From Penicillus capitatus (Eukaryota > Chlorophyta), in contig OZ287695.1 in the NCBI GenBank assembly GCA_965649825.1, positions 1,860,001-1,924,000 on the forward strand: DNA of 64,000 bases, given 5' to 3'. The translations under genes and the position numbers were made by a program. This document shows positions 43,475-56,667 of this stretch, piece after piece (position 1 is the stretch's first letter; every line of letters begins with the position of its first letter). The notes under the pieces are model-generated. The model was not told the origin of the DNA. It was given only the letters and a program-made list of their open reading frames with translations, and ran no database searches.

Positions 43475-44866
43475 TTAGTAGACGAGTTCGGAGTTTCTCA
43501 ATCGCAACTGGATACATCGAGCGTATGCTGTGACTACACAAAAAATGATAAAGAAGGCAGAAATGCCAATGCAAAGTAGAACGATGATGCTTCTGTGCCC
43601 CTCTTCTTCCGATTCTGATGACGACATACGATTGAACTCGATTGTTATGTAGTTATCTCCGCCTCCAGTTTGCGAATTATGACCGATACCCGACACGTAA
43701 TCATAAACCGAGTATAGCTCATACGAAAGTGCGTCTTCCTGACCTGAAAATGTTTCATCATGTGTGGGCACAGTATGAGTTCTGTTCTCACTTGGATCGT
43801 CTCTCACCGGTGCCGGATTATAGAAAGACGTGTAATATCCATAAAGATTATCATACACGCTACTCACGAATTCTGCTGCTGCATCAACAGGTTCCTCCTC
43901 TGGCTCGTCATCCAAGAAATGTGCTGAAAGTTCATCGTCGTCGTCATCATCATCATCAGGAAGTCTATAGTAGAATCGCAGAAGAGTACGTTCGTAGAAA
44001 TCATAACTATCGGAGAACACAGATGCCTTTGTTGGATGGTACCACCAGCTGTGTGTGTCCGGTGTCGGATCCACATTACTGGCCTGATCGACTGCTCTGA
44101 CCTCAAACGTATGTTGCCCAGTAAATGTCTACAAGACACTACAGTTCTGCGATTGGCACGTGTACACAGCTGACCTCAATTATTTCAGGACTTGTGCAGT
44201 TATACCAGTACCCGCCATCGAATCGGCACTGGAAATGGTGAACGGGCCAATCATCGATTGCTTCGAACACGAATCTGCAGCCGTTTGATTCAGCCGAATC
44301 GATCTCGGTGAGTGTCGTATTCGGTGGTGTTCGGTCAATGATCCACGAAGCATATGTCGACGAATTCCCACCAGCAGAACCGAATCTGTCCTGCAAAACA
44401 CTCATTCACTCAATCCAACTTCCGCAGACAATCCATGCGCTTACGCTTATAGCAATACGATAATGGCCATCCTTCTGAATGTGGTGATCGAGGATAAGAG
44501 GGGACGTGCAACGTGTATCGACCCATTCTATCTTGCCATCTCTCGTCAATGCACATCCGAATGATGGGACGATCGCTGAAATACTCGAATCGAGACTGTA
44601 TTCCAGATGAATCACCTCATGGTTTACGTATCCAAGAGAGTGATTCCCCTGTAGAACACGATACCAGTCAACATCACTTCCTTTGTGACACATGTTATCA
44701 CTTGAGTAATGAAGAACTGTCGAACGGAGTGATTTTGAGGTGCCTGGCGCTGACGGAGGAAAGCAAGAAGCTTGCTACCGGAAGTATCGACAGTGCCTTG
44801 CTGAGTGTGCTGGAAGACAGTAGTGGACATATCTACAAGGCAGCACAGAAGCACCTCGTTAGGCAT
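43475..44866 (-). CDS. type I membrane protein with two Ig-like repeats, paralogue 3
   Basis: The ATG at 44866 begins a short hydrophobic N-terminus (NEVLLCCLVDM). The first repeat contains CALTRDGKIEWVDTRCTSPLIL and GHYRIAIS. A GTAAGC intron (about 44453-44398) leads to YASWIIDRTPPNTTL, FQCRFDGGYWYNCTSP, and, after a second intron (about 44174-44130), GQHTFEVRAVDQASNVDPTP. The membrane-proximal region has a poly-Asp run (eight D) and a Tyr/acidic stretch, then one helix (IIVLLCIGISAFFIIFCVVT) and a 15-residue basic tail ending RNSELVY. Two potential N-glycosylation sites are visible (NRT, NCT). It shares exon layout with paralogues 1 and 2; the tail and the acidic linker are unrelated between copies. 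Confidence 0.75.
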
Positions 44867-44969
44867 TGTCTAGATACAGAATCTATTGTATTTCTTACCA
44901 TGTACTGCATGAGAGTGCCACAGTAGAAAACTCAAAAGAGTTAGAATCTCAAGTGAACGGTAATGGAAC

Positions 44970-45235
44970 ATGAGGAAGGAAGACATCGAGAAACGGTTCG
45001 TCCAGAAGCAATTCAGGAATCAGGTGACGGAGACGGTCAGACACAGCTTGATTCACGGAATGTCTAGCAGGCACGCAACCGACGAAGCTGTTGAAGATAG
45101 TGTGAACATTTTCAGACTTTGCGTTCCATACCTTCTCCCTCGAATGGATTCAGAGCTCTTCTTATTCTTTGCACCCGTATGTTCTGCCTTACAGAATTTC
45201 TCTTCACCTTCCAGCGCTTCTAATCGTTGGGCGTA
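44970..45235 (+). CDS. small unknown protein or first exon
   Basis: The ATG at 44970, about 100 bp from the divergent Ig-like paralogue 3, opens a helical, charged frame (KEDIEKRFVQKQFRNQVTET, then SVNIFRLCVPYLLPRMDSEL). A GT at 45179, just after LFFAP, could be a splice donor; otherwise the frame stops at 45235. Not recognised. Confidence 0.35.
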
Positions 45236-45289
45236 GGGTGAGTTAGACAAAGATAACCATCGTCGACGTAACTTACAATAAGAAGTGAT

Positions 45290-45835
45290 GAAGATTTGTG
45301 CACACGAACGATCGTTTTACATGGCGTGTTGCCTATTGACATAGAGTATGGAACCGTAGTAAAACACTTTGAGATGCACAGCTCGTATACAGAAGCCTTA
45401 CGAGTGGTTTCCCGATACAATAATGCTAACGAACGTCATCGAGGGGAAACGTCAATAGTTGGGTGGTTAAACGCTATCAAGGGCGTTTTTGAACCCGCGC
45501 TTCTCTCGACCGAGACTTTCCACGGTGTTTACGGTTCTTCACAGTCCAAACGTGCGGAGAATCTCCAGTCTGGCTACAAAACGAGAAACAAAGCCTCTCT
45601 GTTGAAGCTCTGGAAGATATTCCCCATCGACGTCTCTCTTTTCGCGTGTCGCGACACACGTGCAGTTAAGTCTCGTATCCGTTATCGGCATACCCACCTC
45701 ACGGACCTCACAGCGACCGTCCCTTTTCCGTCTCATCCGCCGATTCATGGAGAGCCGTTGCTCCTCCGTGAAGTGACGTCGCCAATGATGTCCCTTTGCT
45801 GCCAAGTGGCATCTTATCGCCCATCACAGCGCTAG
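45290..45835 (+). CDS. unknown open frame
   Basis: Frame of about 179 residues with no ATG at its start, preceded by an AG acceptor-like site near 45281, so it may be the second exon of the gene starting at 44970. It contains HGVLPIDIEYGTVVKHFEMH and SIVGWLNAIKGVFEPALLST. Composition is coding-like. No family is recognised. A minus-strand frame (45805..45539) overlaps the 3' part. Confidence 0.3.
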   Translation, partial: EDLCTRTIVLHGVLPIDIEYGTVVKHFEMHSSYTEALRVVSRYNNANERHRGETSIVGWLNAIKGVFEPALLSTETFHGVYGSSQSKRAENLQSGYKTRNKASLLKLWKIFPIDVSLFACRDTRAVKSRIRYRHTHLTDLTATVPFPSHPPIHGEPLLLREVTSPMMSLCCQVASYRPSQR

Positions 45836-46244
45836 ACAGTGAGTGTTACACAACCACCATACGAGAATGGTTCATGCACAAAACCGTTCCCATATGATCG
45901 CCGATCATTTTGTTCCCGTTATTGAACATGACGACGATGATGCTTACTAACATCACCAACGCGTCTAAGAACGAGCTTGATTAAAGCAGGATGTCCGGCA
46001 TCCTCGTCTCTTCACATGTTCGTTTCAGATCGCCGCCACTAGAGGACAACATATGACCGTCTTATTTGAAACTATCCACCACACGAGACTTTGCACAGCA
46101 GCACTTTGCTGGCGCCACTACCTCTTCATGTAATGTCGAGTATCACACAGTCACGAATCATGAATATTGAACCGAACAAGGACCCTCTTCTGGAGCATTT
46201 TTCCACGATAGCGTCAAAAATACAACAGACAGGGAGAGAGAAGA

Positions 46245-46706
46245 TTATTGTACAATGCAGCGGCCGCAACAACATCCCGCATAGGGGTCTTTTTTGTTTG
46301 ACTTCGACGGCAGCTGCTGCCTGACGACGAGATGCATTGTTAGAATGGACTCGGTTCCCAGATTTCCCATCTCGCGCTCGTAGTCAAACAACGCTTTCGT
46401 TTCCTCCACGTGCTTTCCGCCCAGAATCAACAATATCTCTCTGCTGCTTGAAGGCGCTTCTATCGTCTGTTGTCCGTCTCGCGGCCATTCGCGCAATAAA
46501 CGCTCCTTTACCTAAGGCATGGCCATCACACCGCGCAACGACATTCACTTGTCGACTTGTAATATGGTCGTGTCTTTTGTAAAAACAAAAGGACCTATGT
46601 CTGCCAACATGTGCCGAAAGCGAATTCTGTATTCGCCTTCTCCCTTCAGCTCCATTTGACGTTGACGGCAATATTGCGAAAAATGTTTCGACGTCTGACC
46701 ACGCAT
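46245..46706 (-). CDS. UBL3/MUB-like membrane-anchored ubiquitin-fold protein
   Basis: Ubiquitin-fold protein attached to membranes through a prenylated C-terminus. Two exons: 46706..46557 (or from the internal ATG at 46655) and 46511..46245, with a 45-nt GTCGAC...GCCTTAG intron. Exon 1 reads EYRIRFRHMLADIGPFVFTKDTTILQ, matching the DIGPF motif and first strands of MUB/UBL3. Exon 2 reads VKERLLREWP, then REILLILGGKHVEETKALF, then SILTMHLVVRQQL, the family's ITMHVVV strand. The C-terminus GCCCGRCIVQ has a CaaX box (CIVQ) with extra Cys that could be palmitoylated, as in plant MUBs. Length is about 138 residues from the upstream ATG, in the family range. Confidence 0.85.
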
Positions 46707-47003
46707 CTACGCACATAAATCGATTCGGCGCATCGGATGTGACTTCTGTGCCAAGGCTCTTTCGTAATCTCTGGTCATCCTTCGTTACACAAACATCATC
46801 TGATGGTATGGACCTTCTTCTTCGCCTTTCCCATCAAATTAGCTACCGAATAGTAATAAGAGGAAGCAGAATGGAAAGAAAGAATCAAGCACTGAGGGAA
46901 ACGGCTGAATAAAATCTCAAGGGACTGCTGACGGCTAGACGTCAGCCTTATGCAAGCCTTTACGCAAAACAACGCATCTCTGCCTCCTCCTTGGTCCACC
47001 GTT

Positions 47004-48772
<1,769 letters not shown>

Positions 48773-49403
48773 CGAACGAAAGAAGGGATAGAAATGAAAA
48801 GAGAACGCTGGGTACCGGGGAAAGGCAAGCGGGTTTAGACGACGAGAAGAAGTAACAGTGGTGGTGTATGTGAAGCTACTACGACGAAAAGACAAGGAAG
48901 GAAAGGACGTCACATCATAACGGGGTCGTGCATGTCCGAGGCGGAGGAGACGCTGACGCACTTGCGATGCGCTCTTGAAGGGTCTTGGGTCGAGGCTGCA
49001 CTTTAGGCATGGAAGGAGTCGGCGGTTTGCTGACTGTCTTTTTAGATTTTTTCGTCGGACGCGGCGGGGATCTAACTGGAACCCTGCTGCAGCGCGTCGT
49101 GACGTGAGAAGAAGAAAACGCAAGCATCGTCGTCGACGTCATCGTCAAGCAAAAGGTGTCTGTGTCAAAGAGACTGGAAAATCGTTTAAAGTACTGCTAA
49201 GACGGCAACTACTGTAAGCGTTCGTTTCTGCAGAAGCAAGCCGAACGGGGAAATGTGTTTTTGCAAAATGGACCCTCTGCGCGCGAGAAGTATCTCTGCC
49301 CGAGGTGAGTCACTGACGGTTGTGGATGCTGAGCACGACAGTGAAGGTACATAGTACCCCAAAGCGTGGCGACGATGGTCGCGCCGCAGAAGAAACGCGC
49401 TGC
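48773..49403. other. upstream region of alanine aminotransferase, no gene seen
   Basis: Frames on both strands are Arg/Ser-rich shadows. The minus-strand frame 49148..48915 (Lys/Pro/Ser-rich) has no recognisable content. No clear TATA element is seen. Confidence 0.3.
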
Positions 49404-49859
49404 TTAGCGCAATTCGTCAAGCGACTGGGCGATGCTGGCCGACATCAAGGCTGCCTTGGTGCTGACGATCTTAATGGATAGACATCGAGGGACATCTATC
49501 GCTTGAAGATACATATCATCGAGAAATACTGCAGATGGCTTAGCTCTTGGACGAAAAGCTTTGAAATGGAGCCGCAAATACGGCCACAAGGTTGTGGATC
49601 TGAGGTGTTCATACAAAAGAAACATCTGCTCTTGGAGACCCTCCCAGTAAGCGAGACTTGAGCACAAAGGCAAGGGATATCCATCACAGGAGTCGATGGT
49701 TGGTTCACGAGTAGCCATAGCATCGTCTCTAGTTCGATGCGCATTGTCTAACGGATATACCTTTGAGAAAAGTGTGAAGGATGGGTTTGTTAACTGTGCG
49801 TGCGAGTGTTCGTTCGTTCGTTCGTGACAGACAGACGTCTTGCCTTCAATGAGCGCCAT
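49404..49859 (-). CDS. unknown protein
   Basis: Open frame of about 151 residues, ATG at 49859. The second half has coding-like composition (LAYWEGLQEQMFLLYEHLRS, then FLDDMYLQAIDVPRCLSIKI) and the frame ends AQSLDELR. The N-terminal third is less convincing and may contain an intron. A second frame (49744..49496) overlaps. No family is recognised. Confidence 0.35.
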   Translation of the reverse strand: MALIEGKTSVCHERTNEHSHAQLTNPSFTLFSKVYPLDNAHRTRDDAMATREPTIDSCDGYPLPLCSSLAYWEGLQEQMFLLYEHLRSTTLWPYLRLHFKAFRPRAKPSAVFLDDMYLQAIDVPRCLSIKIVSTKAALMSASIAQSLDELR

Positions 49860-51950
49860 CTAACAAATGTCGTTTCTTCTTTTCGTCGAAGGTGCCATAC
49901 CACTATCTATTGTCTCGCGCATTACGATTCTTCGCCGCACACTTTTTCCTTATGCTTTGTCACCACCATAGCGACGACTGTCATAAACGGCGATGATGTG
50001 AACGAGGGAATAGCGGTCGAAATTTCGCGACCGTGGTGCAGTCGTGTTCTTCTCCATATCGTGCCAATCACACCCCACATTTCGTTCCTCATTCCAGATC
50101 CCTCGACTATTGCACTAGGCGCTTTTCGAGAATTTCCCTTAGGACAGAGAGCACCTGCGCTGTTTCCAGTGCAAAGAAGGATTCGAGGTCAACAATAGAT
50201 ATGTAAGCCGTCTACTGTCTTTCCTTGGCAAAGCTGTCGCCACAGGCGATGAGAGATTATGCATCTCTCCTTTGTACGAGGCAATCGTCCGCGGAAACGA
50301 CGAACAGGCGTATTCTAACGCTTGCTTGGCGAAGAGCTCCGTGGTATGCATCTATTGCTGAAGAGCATGCCCGTGTTTTTCGTCATCGTCGCCAGATAAG
50401 TGCATGTCGGTCATCCGAATCGCCACGTGCATAGTCCTAGATCTAGGTTGTACTTGTCTCGCGGTTCTTTCGTTCGTGTACACCGCCAACGGAAAAGGGT
50501 ATGCGAATGCATGCTTCGCGCGTTGTGCACAGACAGAGCCGTTGTGTCAGGGCCGTGTCCTCGCACACCTCCTCGACCAGCAGTGGTCTCTTCACGCTGT
50601 TCCAGAAATCTACGCAGCGGCCTGAAATGCATTCAAAGACCACTTTCTAACTATTCAGCGACGAATTTGAGAATGTTCGTGTGCTCGTCTGGCGAAATTG
50701 AATTGCCGACTGTGAATCGATCAAGCCTTCTCCACTGTCTCCGCGTTTGCCTTTAGTAGAACTTTAAGTTGTCCCAACAGCGCAAAACCTCGCCGGCCCA
50801 TGGTCGCTCAATGCCAAGCCTTCAGGAATAGAATGTCTGGCCAACGTCTGAGATGAGTGAGTCTTTACCGATTTCTTTGTCAATGACAGAAAAGCCAACT
50901 GTGATACATACACCCCGGCCGTCTGGCGTGGACAAGCGCACTTTATACATGTCCTTTTCTTTGATGTGCCGAACAACTCAGACGATGCCGATGGACTGTG
51001 CCACGAATACTTGAGCGGTTGCAAGGGTTGTCTCGGTGGACGATTCTATGAAGCTCCATCGACTAAGGCCGTCTGCATATAATGGTACTCCAACGAATGC
51101 CACTATTGGCGCCAGATTGATCAATCATTTCACTTTCAACGGTGCTGACACATCTCTCGAGAGATGTGCGCCGTTCCTTAAATCTTGTGATGCTGCATTG
51201 TAAATGGGAGCTTCTAAACAGAAAGATCCTTCATCGTCGACTGATATTCATCATCCGCTATGGCATTGAATACGAATGCACTTTAAGCGAAATAAGGCAG
51301 ACTGACTGGCTCACGTCCCATCGAGGGAAAGGGAACGGCAACGGGATCCTCTGAAGTGCATTGCCTTCAGAACTGCCCGCTTTGCCGCGTCTGACGCGAC
51401 TCTACGACTAGACCCATCTGCAGACCGTCGCAGCAGCCAACGCTCTGCTTAGTAATCAAGATGATCAGCAACTGCTGACAAGCCGTAGCCTCCGCGCAGA
51501 CTCAGATCCCAGGCCGCGGCACAGATGTATCCGTTTTTGGGTCGTACGTCTGTCTATGAATTTCTGGGGAAGGTATTTGTGGAAACAGGCATCGCGCCCA
51601 TCGACTCGCCGTTTCCATCACAGAGCATCAACTCAACTCAACTCAACACGACGCCCTATCCATGTGCTTGCCGCCGTGTCTGAGAGACAGCACATATTCC
51701 AATCTAACGGATAGGGTCTCTATATCCGTCACAGCGACAGCAGCGCGTACCGTACGATCACCTGCTGACCGTCGCACTGTACGATGTCCATAGCATCGAC
51801 CCTCTCCTCTCTACCCTGAACACAGACGTTCAATTTTGGCCGTTCTCTCTGCAGCAGCGCTGTTGGATGCCGCAAGCGGCTCGAGGGTGGAGGGAAACTC
51901 ACGAGCAGTCGTCGCGAGTCCTATCAGCATTTGCTTCGATGTGACATCGA
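49860..51950. other. about 2.1 kb with only weak coding signals
   Basis: Short frames on both strands have no recognisable domains. At 51507-51555 and 51730-51850 the plus strand reads YPFLGRTSVYEFLGK and PYDHLLTVALYDVHSIDPLL, which look coding and could be exons of an unrecognised gene ending before the TFIIA promoter. Confidence 0.3.
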
Positions 51951-51962
51951 TGGACTAAATGG

Positions 51963-51970
51963 TATAAAAG
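51963..51970 (+). promoter_or_regulatory. TATA box of the TFIIA large-subunit gene
   Basis: TATAAAAG lies 69 nt upstream of the TFIIA ATG at 52039. It is the clearest TATA element in the window. Confidence 0.6.
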
Positions 51971-52038
51971 CCATCGCTGTGAGTTCGATTTCTTCAAGCG
52001 CGTTGTCGCACACGTGATTTACCAAACATCTACATACA

Positions 52039-53447
52039 CAATGCGACAAAACGTAGAAGAGGTCTACGGGTGGATCGTGGACGACGTTGTGACGAAAGTT
52101 CGGGATGTATTCGCCGAAGAGGGCATAGACGTGTACGTACGCACACGCGGTTTCCCTAACACACTTGGCGGCGGTGGTGCAGCACTTTGTTTTTCCTTGT
52201 CACTCTTTTCCTTCACTACTCATCTACCTCGTCGCGTTTCATTCGCGTCTCGCGCCTTTACTGACGGGTTTGGTCATTCGGAACCTGTTTGGTGACAGGT
52301 CCGTCCTAAACGAGTTGCGTGAGACGTGGTCGCGAAAACTGGACGAATCTGGAGCGATGGGAAATAACAGTCACAGCTCTGATGCTTGTGAATGGGCGAC
52401 ACCGGAAAAGACAGACAAAGCTGCCGTCGCTGCCAGACCCATCAAGACATCACACGCTGTCTCATACCATCCACCCCATCGCACGAATAGCACAGCAGCA
52501 ACAGAGTCCGTTGCATTGAGAAGTCGACTGTCGATTGGCATACCGCGGAAGAGAGTCGAGGCAGCGCCTTATGCAGCAGCACGAACCTATCTGCCAAGCG
52601 AAGCTGCTGTCATCTGGTCGGGGCCAACTGCCAATCAACATCTCTATCATCAGCACTATCCTGGAAGGGGTACTTTCATGACGGGCATATCGAGACAACA
52701 ACCGTCGCATGTGATCTCTTCAAGTCAAGCCACGCCGCAGCCAACCAGAGCATCCACGGGCATCATGGACACGCATTTGCTGATGAATACCCTGTACAGT
52801 ACTGGCACCACTACTCCAACGCGTTCACAGCCAATACGTGTCATTCCTAATGACAACGCCTTTCACCTGCAACATTTCACACCGCTGACGACGTCTGTTT
52901 CGCCACAAGTAAGCTCGCTTCCTGCTTCACGCACGAGTGACGCGCATGAGCATGCTGACACTCACTCTGTATATGTGTGCATCTCACTCAACTGATGTGA
53001 TGAGTGTGTTGTACAGGTTCGTTTGTCTGGCAAACGAAAGGAGCCGGATGATCCGGTGTCCTTGGTATCGCACAACACGTCGACGAAGGCTGTTCGTCGC
53101 AAGAGTGGCGACAGCAAGGCGTCGAGCGTGATTCCGCAGCGCGACGGAGCTGACGAAAGACCAACAACCCCAACACCTCAATACTCTGAACAAGAAGGCA
53201 CGTCATACATTTCTCACACAAAATTCTCACTCTTCATACTGCAGAACCTGACCTCGACGACGATTCCGCTTTGTCGGACGGTGACGACGATGAGGAAGCA
53301 GTGGAATCGTCCAACTGTTTGACGGCTCAGTACGACAAAGTGAGTCGTATTAAGAATCGATGGAGATGTCAACTGAAGCACGGCATCTTTCACATCGACG
53401 GAAAAGACTATCTTTTCAAGTCTGCAAATGGAGAATTTACTTTCTGA
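52039..53447 (+). CDS. GTF2A1: transcription initiation factor IIA large (alpha/beta) subunit
   Basis: General RNA polymerase II factor that stabilises TBP on the TATA box. Four exons: 52039-52132, 52299-52908, 53017-53197 and 53245-53447. The N-terminal four-helix part reads VEEVYGWIVDDVVTKVRDVF, and across intron 1 GIDV joins SVLNELRETWSRKL, as in TFIIA alpha. A long, poorly conserved Ser/Thr/Pro-rich linker follows. The acidic DLDDDSALSDGDDDEEA precedes the beta-barrel block LTAQYDKVSRIKNRWRCQLK and HGIFHIDGKDYLFKSANGEF, matching the QYDKI.R.KNKWK..LKDGI....GRDY.F..A.G family end. Intron 1 (166 nt) is the longest fixed in this window. Intron 3 (53198-53244) has a GC donor forced by the frame. 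The gene has an obvious TATA box. Confidence 0.92.
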
Positions 53448-53707
53448 ACCGCATGCACGGGTTCTCGATGTGCCTAGCTTGAAAAATGATTCTTTTAGCA
53501 CGCACGGACAATGCAGTCACTGTCTGCTAGATTAGATTTTCAAGTGGGACAATTCTAGTCCACGATTTAATCACCTACTAGATGGACTGGCCGATCCATT
53601 CCGTCTGTCTGTCTGTCCTTAAGCTGTTTAGTTTTGGTGAAGATTTCATGCAATTTGATGCTGACATGACAAACCCGCTCGGGCAGGTTAATTGAGCATT
53701 TAGTCGA

Positions 53708-55074
53708 ATGGCAGCGCATTTGTATGGCGACCTACCAGAGGCAAAAAACAAGGAGCAAGAAGACCGTCACGGCACTGCCGACGACACGGCAACCACAACG
53801 ACGCCCTGGTCCGATGTTGCGAAGCCACCCCCTCCACCGCCAATAGAGACCCCGACCATCGACGACAGCAAAGAGATGACCCTAACAGAGACCCAATCCA
53901 CACGCACGGCACTTTTCGCCCCTCCACGCTCTGTCCTCAAAAAACAGAGCAGTATCCCGTCTGCCGTCGTCACCGATGTACATGCGGGTCATCGCGAAAC
54001 GGACAGTGCGAAATTTGGTTACCGTCTCTTCGGAGATATCGAAGACGAATACGATCCGGCCAAACCCAACGATTATGAAGCGGTCATCCAAGAACGTGAA
54101 CGCAAGAAGCGCGAGGCAGAGATAGAAGCTGAGAAACAGGAACGCCTTATGCAACAGCAGATAGAAGAGAAGGTCTCACTCCCTCATCCGTCCCAATCAC
54201 CTCATTGACACACTCCAACGCATCTTTGCAGGAACAGCGTGACCGTGAGCGAAAGGAGAAGAGACAACAGAGTCCGTCGCATTTAGAAGACGAAGAAGAA
54301 GGGCGACACCATCGGCGCAAAATCACACCGTCTGAGGCACTCGTCTCCGATACGATGACGCAGACACCGGCAACCGGTTGGAGATCGTTTCGATGTTTCG
54401 CAGAGGAGACAGCTCTGCCTGCGTTTAGGCGAAGGAAAAGGAATGTCGCTGGCGCAGAAGATGCTGGAGAAGTATGGATGGCGTGAGGGCGAGGGACTAG
54501 GGAAGAAACGCCAGGGAATGGCGACGCCACTCATTGCACAGAAAACAGACAAACGCAGCGCCGTCATCGTCAAGGCGCAGCAGCTCCCCAAAACGGAGCC
54601 TGAAGCGGCCGCCCACTCGTCACAAGTCTGACGCGTTGCACAGAGAAGCGCTGCCTTGACAGGGGTCTGGCTGCCTGACTAGGTACCCGCTGTGAAAGGC
54701 AAACCGACGCGTGTAGTGCTGCTGCGCAATTTGGTGGGTCCTGGTAAAGTGGATGACGATCTCGAGGACGAAGTGGCCAACGAGTTGCAGAAATATGGCC
54801 ATGTACAGAGTGTCTTGATTTTTGAAGTCACTGAAGATAACTTTCCAGCCGAAGAAGCCGTTCGTACTTTCATTGAATTCAAGACAACCGATGAATCACG
54901 TAAAGTACGAAGTACACGCCGCGGACGGCAGAGAAAAAAGATGGTCTTGGTTTTCAGGCGGCGACGGCGTTGAACGGACGGTTTTTTGGTAAACGCATTG
55001 TACGAGCTGGATATTATGACGAAGCTAAATTTTATGGCTGTGATCTAGCGCCCGTCGCCGGCGAGTTCGCCTGA
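53708..55074 (+). CDS. RBM17: splicing factor 45 (SPF45/RBM17) homologue
   Basis: Nuclear protein that helps choose 3' splice sites through a U2AF-homology motif. Five exons: 53708-54172, 54232-54342, 54404-54625, 54683-54904 and 54958-55074, with introns of 53-61 nt. The N-terminal region has the DPAKPNDYEAVIQERERKKR motif of SPF45 (DPARPNDYE). The G-patch is KGMSLAQKMLEKYGWREGEG followed by LGKKRQGM. The C-terminal UHM reads TRVVLLRNLVGPGKVDDDLEDEV, YGHVQSVLIFEV, and across the last intron NGRFFGKRIVRAGYYDEAKF. The FNGR-F-type motif and the YYDEAKF end match UHM proteins such as SPF45 and U2AF65. In a genome with relaxed donors and tiny introns this factor is of particular interest. Confidence 0.92.
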
Positions 55075-55173
55075 CTGGTGGAGGCAGTTGGGGGCCAGTT
55101 GCACTTGTGGACCGGCGCCAGAGGGTAACATGCAACGTTCGTACGTTCGTATCTCTGATTTGTTTCGCGCGTT

Positions 55174-56667
55174 ATGTCGACCGAGCTGAGTCCGAAAGAA
55201 CGTCTTGCCTCGATCGTCGACGCGAAACCTCTCTACGTAGCGCAGCACGGCAGTGCAGCTTTGGCGTTGGTGCAGTTGGTGGACTATGACGACTGGTGTG
55301 TTTTGGATGCGGAGTGGCTTTTGGCGTTCTTACACGAGCTACATCTTTGCGTCGATGGCTTGGTTCAAGAGTACGGTTTCTACAAAGTCGGGTTTCAGTC
55401 TGGAGCATTTACCGTCGCGGCGAACATATCGAACGATGTTAACCCGCATGCAACGGAGAGAATGTTGCAGTTTGCGACGGAGGTGTTGCGAGCGTTGAGG
55501 GACAAGAGACTCCCTCAAGGCGGCGCACCTCGCACGCGTATTTCTCTGTCGACTGGTCCAGTACGGAGCGCCATTCTTGGCAAGACAGCACTGAAGTACA
55601 CGGTGCATGGACGACCAGAAGTCATTGCTCGGCTTCTGCTCAAGTCCCATGGCCGAGACGGCTCCATTATCGCTACCAAACGGCAAGGACGATGTTAACG
55701 TTTTATTGAGTAACCTCGGGAGCTCTTAGATTTGTGGAGAGTCTGACGAGGCAGGCGGCATCATGGACGGCATTGCCTTTGGTACAGGGCGGTTCTCAAG
55801 GCAGTACGATGGAACGTGCATACCTCTTTGAAGAGGATGCACCGGAGGACGCATCTCACAAACAAGTAGAATGTCAGCACAGCCGTCCTGTCATGGTAGG
55901 TTCCGTATCGTTGGCCCTCGTTCTGAAGAGGGCGATGGTGTTGCTAGGCAGTGTGGAGATGGCTGACCTTTCATCCATCCCTGTGTTTCAACGATACAGA
56001 GATGGAGCGTCATTTTCTTTTGTTCCATGCAGATCGATATTCGTCATTTGATGCTCTATACATGTCTTTGTCCCTCTCGATGATTGCAGCCGGCCTTGTC
56101 CGTACAGGACAGGAAAATACCTTATCCGGCGCATTGATACAATTAATTCTCTCCCTCATCGGTAGAGACGCCATAGATTCTGAGAATGTGTGTGGGAGAT
56201 GGGGAGATGTGTAGGAACGGCTATACCGTTGATCTGCCTTGTCTGGTGGGGGTCTTTCTACAGACAGAACCGTCAAGGCATTCTCTGCTTCTTCAGAATC
56301 GTCAAGCTAGTGACTATTACTTTCTTCGGACTTCAAAAATCGATCGCCAGTTTAACGCCACTGTTACTCAACTATGCCATTCTGCATGGAATGCATGCGA
56401 TCGGCACACAGCTCATACTCCCGTGGCATTTGCTTTTTCAGGTATCCTCTTCTCTTCACGAAATCTCTTCGCTTGACGATTCTCTTCTAGGTCGTTTCGG
56501 TATTCTCGATTGCAGGGAAGAGTGTCTACCTGTGCCGCACTCATGAAGAGGTGGAAGAATGTCATTCCATCATTGGAGCTTCTGCTGTCTTTCTCTTTAC
56601 GTTGGTCCTGCCTTCGATCGTTGCCTTCAAGTCACATAAGCACTCTCTCTATGCGGCGTGTTCTTGA
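55174..56667 (+). CDS. degenerate class III nucleotide cyclase domain fused to a membrane region
   Basis: The ATG at 55174 opens a 170-residue cyclase-like domain: FLHELHLCVDGLVQEYGFYKVGFQSGAFTVAANI, HATERMLQFATEVLRAL and TRISLSTGPVRSAILG follow the adenylate/guanylate cyclase order (E.YKV.TIGDAYMV, HA..I..FAL.., RIGI.TGPV..G..G). The second metal-binding Asp (GDA) is Ser-Gly-Ala here, and the GDTVN..SR.E block reads HGRPEVIARLL, so activity is doubtful. Later exons (about 55731-55866, 55900-56040, 56190-56440 and 56490-56667) are hydrophobic, with four to six membrane segments (for example SLSLSMIAAGLV and ASAVFLFTLVLPSIVAF), ending KHSLYAACS. The first junction after the cyclase domain is not clean, so the fusion is likely but not proven. 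Confidence 0.55.
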
